A stretch of DNA of 64,000 nucleotides, from the NCBI GenBank assembly GCA_958450365.1, contig CAUEEP010000730.1, positions 1,722,001 through 1,786,000 of the forward strand. Reading direction: 5' to 3'. The notes below the pieces were generated by a model. The model worked only from the letters and a program-made list of their open reading frames with translations. It was not told where the DNA came from and did not search any database. The stretch is from Mesorhabditis belari (Eukaryota > Nematoda > Chromadorea > Rhabditida > Rhabditidae). The translations under genes and the position numbers were made by a program. Positions 12,218-25,493 of this stretch are shown here, piece by piece. Numbering within the stretch: position 1 is the stretch's first letter; each line of letters starts with the position of its first letter.

Positions 12218-13970
12218 CTCTAGAAATGAGACAATGTTGCGACCAATCATATGAAAACACAAAAACTAGAAAGTAGAGAGAAACTTTTAGGAAAACAATT
12301 TCTCTAGGAAAGTTTAAGGGGAGGAAAGGAGAGGAGGACGTGAGGTAAGGATTTGTGTGTCTTTCAATGAACGACTCCTGAAAAGTCAATGAATAGAAGG
12401 GTTGGTGAAGAAGTTGGAGAGGCAAAGAGATCAATGTACAATCTTAAGAAAATAGGTAAGTTTGCTATGGGAAATAAGGAAATAAAAATAAAACACTTGG
12501 CTAACGATTGAGTGATCCGTTTCCGTTTGAACTGAATGCTTTTAAACTTTTAAATTTAAGATTTCAGTCAAAGATTTTAGAATTGTTGTAGAAGACTTAG
12601 AAGAGGAGATTTAGGGCGATCGAATGACTATAATAGTTTAGTTTATCTTTGAATCCACTAAAAGTTATCAGTAAAACAATCACGACTATGCGATTGTATG
12701 CACAAAATGTTAAAATGTCAAAATGTCAAAATGTCAAAATGATCAAAATTCGGAAACACGTAAGGGAAATGAGCGAATGAGTGACGCACAAGGTTGTCAA
12801 GGATGTCCTGTCCCTTTCTCGGATCATCTCCTTTTCAATCCTTTTTCAAGGCGGACGCGAAACCGATTGAAATGCAAATTGAGGCCTTTCCCTTCTTGCG
12901 GCAAACAAATAGAAAAACTTTTCAAAATAGATAGATCCATCTAAAAGAAGTTGAGAGAGAAATGATACTGACGTAAACCAAAAAAAAATGGACAATGCTT
13001 TTGGAATATTCTCTTTTTGAAAAAAAGGAAAACAAGGAACCTTTTTGAAGGGAAAAATCCTTGGTGATCAAAAAGGAGTGACTTTTTTGGAGATGAATCA
13101 TTGATAGTTTTGACTTTGGTTATTTCTTTCATCGAGTTGAAAGTTGATTGGAAAAGGAATTGCGAATTTTTTGGGGTTTGGCTTAGTCAGAGGTATTTTT
13201 GAATTAAGAAACTTTACGAAATTGACTCAGATCAAAACTGGATCAAAATTCTTTAGATATTCAGCTGGCGTAGTTTTTATTTCGGCATACTGTAATGAGC
13301 AAAAAGCCAGGAGACAAGAGACAAATTATCCACTCTAATGAAGAGGTTGTGACAACGACTAACGAAAAGCATATCATTATGTTCTTTCGTTTTTAAAGCT
13401 ATAGAATTTTTGAATTGAAATTGGCCTAGGACTTGCTAAGGGAAAAATGAATGAACTCCGAATCGAATGTGGGAAAGCGAAAAACAAATATCGTCAGTGA
13501 AAGGGGTACATTTCTTCGAATCACAGACCCCAACGGCAGTCCTTTTCTCAAAGAGAATATTTAGGGTAAACAGAATCTTCGCAAAGATTCGAATGAACAA
13601 AAAAAAAAGATTTTCTTGACACAAATTGTGAATGAGATGTTCAAAGGGACATTAAGAAGAATAAAAGAAGAATAAGAGTGCAAATAGATACTTGACCTTA
13701 TCATTTACCTAACTCATTACACAATCTTTCATAAGTCGATTGTTTAAGGTTTTAGCTACACCTAGACGCTACGTCTTTTGTCGTTTGATCAGCTAGAAAC
13801 GTTTTTTCCTGTTGGTAAACTTGAGTTCAGAATCAAGTATCAACAATGACTCATTGTTGGCTTTAAGCGGGAAAAATGAACAAAGTATAGTATAAATTAT
13901 GTTTGATTCAGGTAAACGCATTGATAAATCAAAGCTCTCCTGACCAAAGCTCCTCAATGAGAACTCCTCA

Positions 13971-14344
13971 ATGGTGAAGATGGGGTTCGTTTACGGCTAC
14001 TAGTGTTATCAGTGTACCAAAAGGGATGTGTTTCCATTTGTGCAGAAAGAACACTCCAAAGAATTCCAAAGAAGAAAGGACACTCCAATGTTAACAAATT
14101 CGAAACTCCACTCTCACTCCATCAAATGTCGTCGGGATTCCGAAAATTCATTTGTCTATGCAATTTCTATGGTGAAGATGGGGTTCGTTTACGGCTACTA
14201 GTGTTATCAGTGTACCAAAAGGGATGTGTTTCCATTTGTGCAGAGAGGACACTCCAAAGAACAACGTTAACAAATTCGAAACTCCACTCTCACTCCATCA
14301 AATGTCGTCGGGATTCCGAAAATTCATTTGTCTATGCAATTTCA
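13971..14344 (+). repeat. Two-copy tandem duplication (about 198 and 178 bp)
   Basis: The sequence from ATGGTGAAGATGGGGTTCG to CTATGCAATTTC occurs twice head to tail, the second copy starting at 14169. The copies are nearly identical; the second lacks about 20 bp in its middle. High identity indicates a recent event. The joined frame is open for 124 codons by chance of the duplication, with no recognisable protein. Confidence 0.95.
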
Positions 14345-16689
14345 ATTTACCTAAGCTCTCCCATTTTTTTTGAGTGAAAATGGCTCAAATTTCGGAAGTT
14401 CACGCTCGTCCGAGCGATGGACGAAAAAAAATTGAAACATGAGCTCTAACGAAAAATGGCAAACAAACAAAAAAGTGTAAGAAATGAAATGGTGATTTGT
14501 GCTGGTCAATTGGGATAAAGGTTAAAGAATGGATAAATTTAGCTTTCATCGAAAATTCTCAACTCTTAAATACTTTAAAAAAAACGATAATTTTTCAATT
14601 TGATTCATCAAAAATTTTGGTAATTTTCAACGGAAATGAATCATTCTAAGAAAATATTTTCGAATGAATCGCCGAAATGCTATTTTGAGGCGTCATTTAC
14701 AAGTCAAAAATATGTTTTCTTAACAGACATTTTTTGATTTACATGTTTTTCTACGTTGAATAAGTCATCGCAAAAAAATGATAGAGAATTAAACAAAAGC
14801 ATTTTTGCTTTTGCACAGGGAATCTTATTTCTAATCGATTGAGCGGGAAAATGGCGGAAATCGTCCCAATCAAATAATCCATTAGATGAATAGCTTAAAA
14901 ATAATGTGAAAGTGTGAAAAATCTCAAAAAAAACACCTGATTATTTGAAAAATTTGAGTGACAGTGAGTGATAGCCTTTTTCTTTAAAAACGAATAACAA
15001 AGCACTGTTTTGTAGTTGAAATTTGAACAGTTTTAAGAATTTAACAGTTTAACACTTTTAATTGTAAGGTATTGTCAATTGGCTAGTAATATTGTCAATT
15101 GGCTGATCATTTAAAGTGAATTAGTTGGGTTTGAGCTTGGGCTTGAGTTCATAGAAGACTCTAGTACTTTAGAAGTCCATAGAAGTACTTTAGGTTCAAA
15201 CTGGAAACATGATCTTTCTGGAAATATTTCTCAAAATCCTTTTATCTCAAATCTCAAGAGACTTTTGAATAAAGTACACAAAGAAGAGAGTTTTTAGAAT
15301 AAAATCAGTAACGCTAAGCATTTGTAGAGATAAAAGATGCACCAGAAAGGGAGGGTTTCAAGATTTAGGCTCAAAGAACATTGAAAGCATTGAGAGTTGA
15401 GCATTGAGTGAAAGCATTGAGAGTTGATTTTCTGAAAAATGAGAAAGTTTCGTTACATTTCAACTGTTTAGTGAACTGCTTTGGGGGAAGGAGATGGCCG
15501 GTGATTTTAGTGAGAAAAGATGGATGAAAAGGGTAGGAAAAAGTAGGTGAATGAAAGGAGGACCGTTTGCATGTTTTGTGTGTCTTTGCCATACAAACAG
15601 ACGCAAAAAAAAGTGAATGAAAAAGGAGGAAAAAGAAAGAAATGCTGAGCTGACCAGAGCACACCCATTTCCCCAAACACCTTTTCACCTAGCATAGTCT
15701 ACCCACAAAGAACTCTCATTGTCTAGCGATTCCACAAAATTTCACCTACACCTCTTTTTCCCTGAAACTCAACTGAAAACTTTTTCCGAAAATTTCTCTT
15801 TTTATCTTTTTCTGCAAAAAGTATTTAAAAATTTCTCGAGAGATAAATTGGATGGAGATCCTCCGGCAAATTGAGGACTTTCCCATAGTGTGGAACGGAG
15901 AAAATTTCAAGGAAGCGCTTGAGGGAAATGGGAAAACAAAGACACATGAAAATCGAGAGAGAGAGAAAAAAAATATAAGATCTCTCTTTTGTTTCTCTGT
16001 TTCCATTTTCATTTCTTGATCATTATCAGAACAGAAATAATGATGTTTTCTCTGGATTGGAAAAAGGAAAGAAATTTCTTGAGACAAAACTCTTGCTTTT
16101 CGAGAGTTTCTTTTTGTTGTGGAAGTTGTTTTTTTTGATATTGGGATGACCCAATTTAGAGAAATACAGCTGGAGAAAGCAACTTTTTAAAAGAAAAGAC
16201 AGCTGGAGGGAAACAAAAAGGTCAAATTGGAAGGAAAGGGATTCTAGACGAGGAAAGGGATTGTACTAGAGTTTGAAATTCGGCTAATTCTCTTTTCTCA
16301 CACTATTCTCACAAATCATTCATTCAAATCTGAAGCTTAAGCTATCTTAATCTACTTTATTTGATTTTAAACTCATCAATTAACGTTTCTGAATGCCATT
16401 GAATTGCGCAGATTGATTAGCAAGGAATAGTACTACAATTTTGGGGTGGTTGATAAGCAACGGTTTGTAAAAGTATTCAAAAAAAAACATTCAAAAAACA
16501 AACAACAAAATTGGCAGAGTTAGCAGTGGTAGATCGTTTACCTTGTTTCTAAATTCATAAACGGTAAACACGAGTTTTTCGCTTGTGAATTGAATGATCT
16601 ATTGAGTGGGGCGGATGGAGTTTGAATGGAGATGAGAGAAGAGAACGCGGAGAACACTCTCTCACTCACACACACAAATACACACAAAG

Positions 16690-16920
16690 TTGTCTATTTG
16701 ATGGGGGGTTTGTCTCGAGTGGGGTGAGTAGCAAAGAGTGATGGGTGATCCCCTCCGTGGGGCTCAATTGTGTGCTTCCTGATCGTCGGTGGCGCCAGAT
16801 TTGTAGCTCTTCTGTTTTCACAGTGGCGCCAACCGCCAGTCCGAAGTTCTCTTGGTTTGTAGATCGCACACACTGAATGCACGGGAAGAGAGGCGCGCGA
16901 CCTCTCAGTGAAGAGGCCAA
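16690..16920 (-). other. GC-richer patch with a coding-looking minus-strand frame
   Basis: Composition changes sharply here. The minus strand is open for about 70 codons with balanced residue use (for example NFGLAVGATVKTEELQIWRH) after a possible acceptor (GTGCATTCAG). It then runs into simple sequence (CACACA) and a stop. The plus strand also has an open frame, so strand and function are unresolved. Two TGGCGCC hexamer-type motifs lie within it. It could be an isolated exon, a promoter-type GC patch or a non-coding RNA. Confidence 0.25.
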
Positions 16921-18344
16921 TGAGAAGTGAGTTGGTAGAGAAGAGATGGAAAGGTAGAGAAGAGGTGTTGGGTGAATGATGGAAGGGAAGGATGGGAGGA
17001 GAGATTGTTAAGGATGTCGGTGATGGAGAGGCAAATGATAGAGATGAGAGATGGGGTTGAATGATAGAAGCGAAGAATGATAGAAGAATCTATAGAGATC
17101 ACAAGTTCGATAAAAGAGAGATCACAAGGAAAAGAAAGACTTGGAGGACCAAGTAGAGATGGAAAGAGTTGAAGAAATGGTAAACGATTGAGTTCAGCAA
17201 GAGAAAAGTGTTAAAGAACCCGGTGATTGCTGAAGGAATCAAGGATAGAGTTAGAGACTGAGTGAATCAGAACAGATGAGAAGCTGACAAAGTCTAGCAC
17301 TAGGCCCATTGCAAGAAGCAGACGTTGGAAAGATTGATGCTTAAAAGATACAAAAAGCGAAAAAGACAAGAGTGACTCGTCTGGTGCACACGATGATCCC
17401 ACTCACGTGAAACCCTCTCGCAAAGCCGCAAAGTTTAGGTCCCTTCTCTCGTTTCTGCACGGAAAAACACCATTCTGGCGCCATCATCATCAGAAATGAC
17501 TTTTTTTTGCTTCTTCTCTAATTGATCAGAGTTCAGATGGATTTTTCTTTGAACCTTTCTCAAACTCGATCTGTTTATTTACTTTTTGAAACTCGATCTG
17601 GTGAAGAAGTTGGGTCCAAGATCAATGATCAAGGAAAAAGAATTGAGATCAACATGTAGTGAGCCTAGTTTGGAAGTAAAGAAGGACTAAATGCAAGTGA
17701 AATGTTGTGGATTCTTCGCAGGAGTTCATAAAGCAATTTTTGGTTTATTCTGCGCATGAATCATTGGTTATCTTTAGCAATAAAATATCTAGGAAACGTT
17801 GAAAATTTGTGGAATTTGCGGAATGGAAATGTGATAAGGTCTGGTTCAGATCGTTGTTGAAATGATGAGATTGGAAATAAGGTTAGGAAATGGATAAATA
17901 TTAAAAGTTTAAAAGCAGGCAAACAAATCGGTTAGATCTCTTTAAAATTTATTAAAATTTGTATAGGAAAAGAGCTAAAGCTGAGCATACAAAAAACTGA
18001 ATGAGGCAAAATTCGAATCCTGAGAACTTTCCCATCAGCCGAATTTAAGCGAAAGGGCATTAATTTGAGAGATTGGCTGATAAGACGCAATTGGGAAAGG
18101 AAAAGAGCAAAAAAAGACATAAAGTGAAGTGAAAAGTGAAGATATAAACAAAAACAATGTCATTTTCGATTCGATTAAAAGTGAACGGGGAGTGAATGAG
18201 GAGTGAAGACAAGGGGATATAAATGAAAGAATGAGATCATTCATCCTAGACTCAGTCACACAAAACAGCCGGGGTCCCCTATGACGCCTTGTGTTCGCTC
18301 TGGTTCTTTTAGGAGAAAAGGATCTGTTTTTTGAACGTTTAATG

Positions 18345-18436
18345 AATGAACATTCCAATGGAATAGTGGGTGGATTGAGCACAAATGAAAGGGAAATAAT
18401 TGGGCTTGAAATCAGCCATTTGAGCTATTGTACATA
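18345..18436 (+). repeat. Left arm of a perfect 92-bp inverted duplication
   Basis: Identical, in reverse complement, to 20211-20302. In this copy a frame starting at ATG 18342 reads 31 codons (..GIVGGLSTNEREIIGLEISH..) and stops at a TAG just after the repeat ends. Flanking sequences of the two arms are unrelated, so the boundary is sharp. Confidence 0.95.
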
Positions 18437-18700
18437 GTTGAGCTTAAGAAGTAAAGGAATAGGAGAAAGATAGATCAAAAAGCTGTTGCAATCAATGAAG
18501 CTGGTAGTAATTTAGAAAAATTGTAGAAGTAGAAAAGAAATTTGGTGGCTTTGTAGTATCTATGAAAGTTGTTGTCTTTTATTTTCAGAAGCAAAGAAAG
18601 AAAGAAAGAAAAGAGGAGCTAAGAGGAAAGAAAAGTTGATTGTGAGTTCTTATTCAAAGGAACAGTGTAGCAAACTAAACCAAAAGAAAGAAAAGAAAGA

Positions 18701-18785
18701 GGAGCTGAGAGGAATCGAACCCTGGCCTGCGCCCACGTTCTGATTCCGAGACCCGTGCTCTACCTACTGAGCCAAGTTAACTTCT
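18701..18785 (-). repeat. Pseudo-tRNA / tRNA-derived element
   Basis: On the minus strand it has a good D-arm (GCTCAGTAGGTAGAGC, stem GCTC/GAGC) and an exact box B (GGTTCGATTCC). The acceptor ends do not pair, the anticodon stem is mismatched with no U33-bearing loop, and the T-stem is broken. I therefore read it as a decayed tRNA or the head of a SINE rather than a functional tRNA. A/G-rich (AAAGAAAG)n sequence flanks it on the plus strand. Confidence 0.5.
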
Positions 18786-20164
18786 CTCAAGCGGAGAGAA
18801 AGAAGCTAGAAGAATGGAGCAGTTGATTATTCAAAGGAAGGAAGCTTATTCAAAGGAATAATGTAGCAAACTAAACCAAAAGATAGGCTTCAACTTAGGT
18901 AATCTCAAATAGTTTAAATAAATAAAAACTGCAAATAGTTTTCTAAAGAAAGCAAACGTTAGCAAGGTTAGTAACTGATCTTAGTTTTATTGTAGAACAT
19001 TCATTTAAATCTTGCAGATTTGAAGGATTGAATCACTCCATTACAAACACACTCTAGGGGATTCCCCATCCATTTTTTTCTCCTGTAAATTTTGCAGAGG
19101 CTGTCAAAAAGCGTGGGAAGACGATGATTGAAAAAGGGGAAAGGTTGAACTACTAAACACTTTGAAAAACCTTGAAAAACCCTCGAAAAATCTCTTCTCA
19201 ACTTCTCTGAGTCATTTGAGGGTCTCTTCCACCCACTTTACGCGGATTACTTTGAAAAACCAACATTAACGAGTCAAAAAATGAACAAGGTGGCTTTTTC
19301 GTTTAGAAAATGAAAATGTTTTAGCGTTTTTTACTTAACAACAAAAGAATTATTTGAAATTGAATCATGAGAATGATAATAAAGTTGAATTTTAATTTTA
19401 TTTCACTTTTATTTCAATTTTATTTCAATTTCAAGATTAAATCTTTGAGTTACGTGCTATTTAGATAAAGATTAATATAACAAATGACTCAAAAAACATT
19501 TGTTTTGAAGCCTGTACAACTAAATCAGAATCATTAAAAGCCAAAAAATAAAACTACAAGAGAAACGAAGTTTCAAAAAGCTTTAGTAACTTGTAGTCAA
19601 GTGATTGATTGCAAAATTTGTATAAAAATCAAATTAAATAGATCCTTTTTCTGTAGAGAAAATGTATTCTGTAGAGAAAATGTATTCAAAGGTTTGCCTA
19701 GCTGCTTTGAGAGCTCATTTTTGTCCGAAAAATTTGACAAAAAAAAGTTTATTTGTTGGTTGATGGTTTGAAAGTTTCGAAATTGAGTCAAATTTCAAAT
19801 TTCAAAAAGAAAAGTAGAAATGTCTACCGGAAAGTCATCTATTCTTTCTTACAAAAAAGACTGGACAGGTAACAGTTGTAACAGTACTGGAGCTACCATT
19901 GTACTATTAGCAACGATGAGATGTTAAAAGCCTTAACGGAATCATTAGCGCTAGCATTATAGCTTTCAACAATTTACGAGTATCCCCTTGATTATATGAG
20001 AAAAAGAGATCAAATAGATTGAAGAGAATAAACAGAGATCGATCAGACGATTTGTGAAGAGATTTCTCTGAATATCAGAGCTTAGAAATCAACGACCATC
20101 GAAATCAGATTATTATCAGAAAAGAACGAAAAGCTTTATTCATTAACCTAATAGATGGGGATTT

Positions 20165-20590
20165 CTAGGAGATCATCTGGGATAAAGAGGATGAATGGGT
20201 CCTTCTTGGATATGTACAATAGCTCAAATGGCTGATTTCAAGCCCAATTATTTCCCTTTCATTTGTGCTCAATCCACCCACTATTCCATTGGAATGTTCA
20301 TTATTATCAATGGGTCTTTCTTGGATCCGGATGACCGCTTCTTGGATGTCCGGTCTCACCCCTTCACTTGATCGACGTGTGCGATCCCCTTTGAGTGTCT
20401 CATTCTCTTCTTTTCTTCCAGATATCAGCTGATTTTCTCACAAACAATGCCCCGAATGCGATCAAGATAAGCTCTTCCCATTTCACGAGTGGGAAATCCT
20501 GAGAATTCACCACATGGGAGCTCTCTATCGAAAATGACAGTTGAAACCAATCCTACCAGGGATTCATTTAATCTATCAAAGAAATTAGCA
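20165..20590 (-). CDS. Possible coding segment(s) of unknown function
   Basis: Two adjacent minus-strand open segments with protein-like composition. The first, after a strong acceptor (TTGTTTTCAG, exon start 20590), reads ..NFFDRLNESLVGLV..FPTREMGRAYLDRIRG and is open to a stop at 20425. The second, in another frame, runs from about 20432 to a TAG at 20165-20167 (..SSEGVRPDIQEAVIRIQ.., GIVGGLSTNEREIIGLE). A short intron between them is plausible, but I could not place a donor/acceptor pair that joins them cleanly. A candidate upstream exon with a GTGAGG donor lies near 20660-20695. No family is recognised. The 92-bp inverted repeat lies inside the second segment, so part of the coding look may come from a mobile sequence. 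Confidence 0.3.
20211..20302 (-). repeat. Right arm of the 92-bp inverted duplication
   Basis: Perfect reverse complement of 18345-18436. This arm is bracketed by near-direct repeats of about 16 bp (AATGGGTCCTTCTTGGA at 20194-20210 and AATGGGTCTTTCTTGGA starting about 20309). That is what an insertion with a target duplication, or a local repair event, would leave. Confidence 0.95.
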
Positions 20591-23500
20591 CTGAAAACAA
20601 AGTAAGCATACCAAAAATACAAAAGACACAAAAGTAGAAGCCAAGGTCTTCCTCACATGCATCCAGTTTTGTTCTGATGCGGTGTCCGAGACTGGGTTTG
20701 AAAAGAAAAGAATGGAGGAGAAAAGAAAAAGAAGAGGCTGATCCTCCTAGTCTCCAAAAAAATAAAAGAAAAAAGAGGAGGTCGAGAATTTGGCAAAAAG
20801 AAAGGGAAAACAAGTTTCAAGGTAACAACAATGTATGTATTTGGATGGAAAAAGAGGGGGAGGTCTCGACTTTTGGATGGCTTTTACTTGAGAACCCATA
20901 AGTGCTTCCGTCTGGAGTCATTTCTATAAGTACTATGGAAAATTTATGCAACTTAAACAATTCCTTTAGCCTACGAGCCCAGTCTACAATACAAATCTTT
21001 ACTGTTACAATGACGCTATTTAACGTAGATTGATTTTCGGTTGATCAGTGTTATTTAGAGATAGAGAGATTTCCAAAAAAGGACATCCATTTCACTAATC
21101 TGATTAGGTGATCCCGAAGATTCAGTCGAGATTTCACCCAAAAGCAAAAAAGGGAAAAATCGCTCGGGAATTTCGGACACACACATCCACGCCCAGTTTT
21201 GATTCGGCCTAGAAAAACGAGAGTAGGGATGGAATTTTTGTGGGTCTAGGTCTAGAAGGGTCTAGAAAAAGTGTGATTATATGGGTAAGCTACTCTTAGA
21301 ACTTGTAGAATGGCTATCGTATCATCCAATCAAATCTACAGTAGCCTTTACCTATTTTGGAACCAATGTAAACTGTGCTTGAAAGTCTATACTCTTCAAT
21401 TGAATAGGTGAAAAGGTTAAAAATGAAATGTGCTTTGATAAAATGATCTTTATAACCGCTATTTATTTCTCTTATACCCATCGAGAGTATTATAAAGAGT
21501 TGACCTTGCAAGCTCTTCATATTGAGTGAGATTTTCTTGGAAAATGATGCGAATAAGTAAAAAAAACCCTGTGGCTTTGTGTTGATCTTGAGATCTCAAA
21601 AGTAAACAGAAAAGTGAACACTTTCCGAGGATTGACCATATCTCTATTTGAGTTGGTGGAAGATCTCGTGAATAGCACAAGAGGTTGTATCTCAGAAAAT
21701 ACAAGTATTTTTAGAGAAAGTTATTCTTGGGGATTTGTAGATGGAAAAGCCATGTGATCACTCAAAAAAAAGTGTAAAGATGTTTCCAAGAATTGCAAAA
21801 TCATGTCGTTTTGCTGTTTGAAAGCTAAAGGGACTTATATTATAGGACTAAAAGGATTATACAGATTATACGGACTTGTGGAGTATTGAATATCCAGAAA
21901 TTCATCCACAAGAGTATATGGTAGTGTCTACGAATATCTACAAGAATAAAAAGGTAAGACGCATACGGTAAACAGTAAACAGCTTAGTAAACAGCACACC
22001 AAATACGCGCTTGATATACGGTTTGGTATAGTATACGATAATTCACACTATAAAATAGGTAAGCGTGCAATGTGGACAATAGATCCCATGTAGAGTATAT
22101 GATACTACTAAACTTGTATCGTAGTTAGGCTCATGCGATATTTGTGGATTTATCAAAACTAGGCATTAAGATAAAAACATGTTGTACTTGTATAAAAAGT
22201 AAGAGTTGAATCGACGCTAAATCCCCATAAAATTCAAGTATAATAGCGAAATATCTATCTATCGAAATCTCTATCGAAGTGATGAGGCTTTATTGCACCC
22301 CGGTAAACCATTGAAAATTTACATGAAAAGAGAATCAAGCTTTCGAGAAAGGGGACTGGTTATATTGAAATTGAGACAGACAGAGATAAATATACGAAAT
22401 CCGACACAAATCTACAAAAAGTGGAATCACATTTTTGGAAAAAGGGGAAAAGGAAAAGCAACATTTCAAAGAATGGGAAAAGAGAGAAAGGCTTTTGTGA
22501 GATTACACGGGGATTTCACAGGGAATCCAAATCTCGGAATGGAGTTGGGGAGGAGGTTGACTCCGATGGGGAGAGTACCTTATACAACCCCTTCGGAAAG
22601 CCCACCGGTCAGTGCCAGTTTTCACCCACTTTCTTTCTGCCATTCATTGGGAACACTTTTTTTCACTTTCACCGCCACTAATCGCTTTCGATCAAAAACA
22701 AGAAAAACCTTCTTCAGGGTTTTCTCTCCTTCTAACTTTTAAATCCTGGATAAGCTTGTGTCGAAAAAAAACAGGAAACCTGGAAAAGCAGAATAACAGA
22801 CACACGGTAAAATGATTTACTTGAAAATCTTTGGTTTTAAATGTTTTCAAATAACTTTGGAGATCTAAAATGACAAAGGAGAGATTTCAATCGAATCGAA
22901 ATGTTCCCCCCTTTCTTCTTCCAAAGAAACAAAACGAAAGCCAGGAATTTGCAAGCAAAAAAAAGTACAATGACATGGGTTTTATGGAAAAGAATAAGGT
23001 GCTAAAGGCAATGAAATTTGAAAGGAAAAAGTTTGACGACAAACGGGGAATAGGTGGATTGAAATTGAGAAAGTTGTAAGGATGCATTCCATTCTCTGAA
23101 TTTCGCTTAAATTGTCATCAGAAACTTTTTGCAAGATTCTAGAATTCACTGAAATATTTTAAGTCTATGACTTTTTTTTTCTAATCAAACTTTCACAAAG
23201 AGATCGACCTACTTAACTGGATGATAAAGTGATGAACAATATGGTGAACATGATGCAAAAAAAATGATATCAAGCAGTAAAGCAAAGCAAATATAATAAT
23301 CAAGTGGGCAGTGGTGATCAAAGGGAAAAGAAAAGCAATGAAGGGGAAATGACTGAACATTGAACAGAGAGAGGGTGTCCTGTTCTGTTCCGTTCTGTTC
23401 TGTGTTCCATACCCACTCGATTTTATGTGTGTTGGGGTCAAAGGTAAGAAAAATACGTTTTTGTTACCCACTAACACATACATTCCAATCTATTCAGGCA

Positions 23501-25269
23501 TGCCGAGGTTCCACCTGGGGCAAAACCGTGTCAAATTAAAGGAATTCATAGTTTTGAGGACAGGGCAAACACTTTGAGAACTTTTTTGTTTGTTAGAACT
23601 GATTGTTAGAACTTCGATGGTTTGATTCTTGGTTTGCTAGAAGTGTTTTGTAGCAACAAGTCCTTTTAAGTACTGCTGAACTTACACCATTGTGGTGCAA
23701 GCTTTATGATCAACTTTTCCGGGCAAGCTGATGTTGACAATTCAAATAGACTATTTGAAAGTGAGTAGAAATTTTTGAATCGAATTTCACCCAAAAAATC
23801 CTTTCTTATAATTAGCTTTTTTAGACAAAATAAACGAAAAAACGTCTCCCGGGTGGCGATTAATGAAGCAAAAGAGTAATCAGGCAATCGACCGCCGCGT
23901 GACCTGACATAAAAATGAAACGAAAAAAAGACGAAAAACACCGAAATTCTTTAGTGTCTCGCGTGAAGAGCAAAGATGACGAAAAAGTGGAAATTTTTGT
24001 GGAATGCTTTAAAATAAACACTTTTTTACACAATTCGTTGGGTGGATATCTAAAAGAGCTGCAATTAGCATTGTATAAAATAAGAATGAAAGCGACTACT
24101 AGGGTTCTATAAGTTTTAAAATAACTTTGAAATAACAGCATATGTGTTGGAATGAAAATGTGGAAAATGCTCTGAGCAATCGGGTGCACTTTTCGAGGAA
24201 ATCGCGGCCAAAGGAGGGGTCGGCCTTGTGATAACAGTGAGGCTTTTCATTGCGGGAAGAGAAGGCAGACAGGTCTTGGAATTGGAGGAAAGAAAATGAA
24301 AAGGTTTAAGTTATTTGGTGATGTGATTGAACTCTTAAGGTAGATTTGGATTAGCTAGAATATGAAAGTAAGACGGTAGAATTTTTTAAGTAAATTCTCA
24401 AGATCTAATTTTCATGTTGTGCCTTTACAGCCGTACAACAATTTACAAGTACCAGGCTTCTTGTTGTACATTGATGGCTCTTGTGTTTGACACAATTTCC
24501 TATTATGATTGGTACAACAACAGCAAACTGTATAGAAGGTGAGTAAAAAGAGAGGAGCCATCAATGGAAAAGAGTGTTTCTATTGACGGAGTGACAGTCA
24601 ATTGAGTGAAAGGAGAGAGGGTCGGGGGTCGAGAGTGCCGTCCATGATTGAGAGGATGGCTATGAAGGGAATGATGGGGAGGAGTGAGGCTATTTCCCGA
24701 GCAATGCGCAGAAAAACTCTCTTACTTGGCCTTTCAACTTTTCCAAGTGTGAATATCATCTTTTTAAAACCCAATCAAAAATGATTAACAAACTCAACAT
24801 ACCACACTTTTCTAACACAATATAGGAAATCTGATAGGAACTCGAATTTCATACCATCAATTATCAAAAGAAAGACGTTTATCGTTACAGTGTAGGAAAT
24901 GAAATGATGTGTGAAGGACAATTGTTGTGTGTGGATTTGGAAAGAGAATGGTCACTCTTCCTGTTGCAATGAAATGAAACGTCGAAAAATTGACGGCAAG
25001 CAAACAAACAGCGAATCGAAGGACGACCATTTTTGGGGAAAAAATGGAAAGGATACCCCCGTATATCGAATCAAATAAATGGGGAGAGTCAAGTTTTTTT
25101 TGAGTTTTGCCTCATTTATGCTCTAATCGCAGGGAGCCGGCCATCATTCATGGTTGAATGGTTATCGTTTAAGACTCAAAAAAGAATTACGCTCGAAATA
25201 CTCTAGAAGTAACAAATTTGCAAAGGGAAGCATCGTTTTCACCAACTCTTTTTCTCCCCAGGGCATCTA

Positions 25270-25493
25270 CACTACTGGACAATGAAATATCATATTTGAA
25301 AAACGATCGTCACTTTCGCGCGTCTGTAACTCCCTTTTCTTTACCGTATTTCTAAATATTAATACTACCATTGTGTAGCCATTGAAAAGAGCTTTCAGAA
25401 AATGTATAACACTAATAGTTTAAACTCAAAGACAAGGGAGTTACAGACGCGCGAAAGTGACGATCGTTTTTCATATTTCATTGTCCAGTACTG
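25270..25493. mobile_element. Palindromic Tc1/mariner-type MITE, copy 1 (224 bp)
   Basis: Nearly the whole element is an inverted repeat: CACTACTGGACAATGAAATA at one end, complementary to the other end, with long arms containing GATCGTCACTTTCGCGCG and the complement. It is bounded by TA. A second copy in opposite orientation is at 43668-43897. The CA(C/G)TACTGG end is Tc1-like. There is no coding capacity. Confidence 0.9.

Noticed and set aside
15852..16019. Short protein-like plus-strand frame (MEILRQIEDFPIVWNGENFK)
   Set aside because: Only about 30 codons look coding before it runs into GAGA repeats; no splice partner found.
18701..18785. Functional tRNA on the minus strand
   Set aside because: Box B and the D-arm are good, but the acceptor stem, anticodon stem and T-stem do not pair; recorded as a pseudo-tRNA instead.
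22293..22742. 149-codon plus-strand frame in the gene-poor region
   Set aside because: Two other frames are open over the same sequence, and the composition is biased (GGGAAAAGG tracts). No signs of coding constraint.
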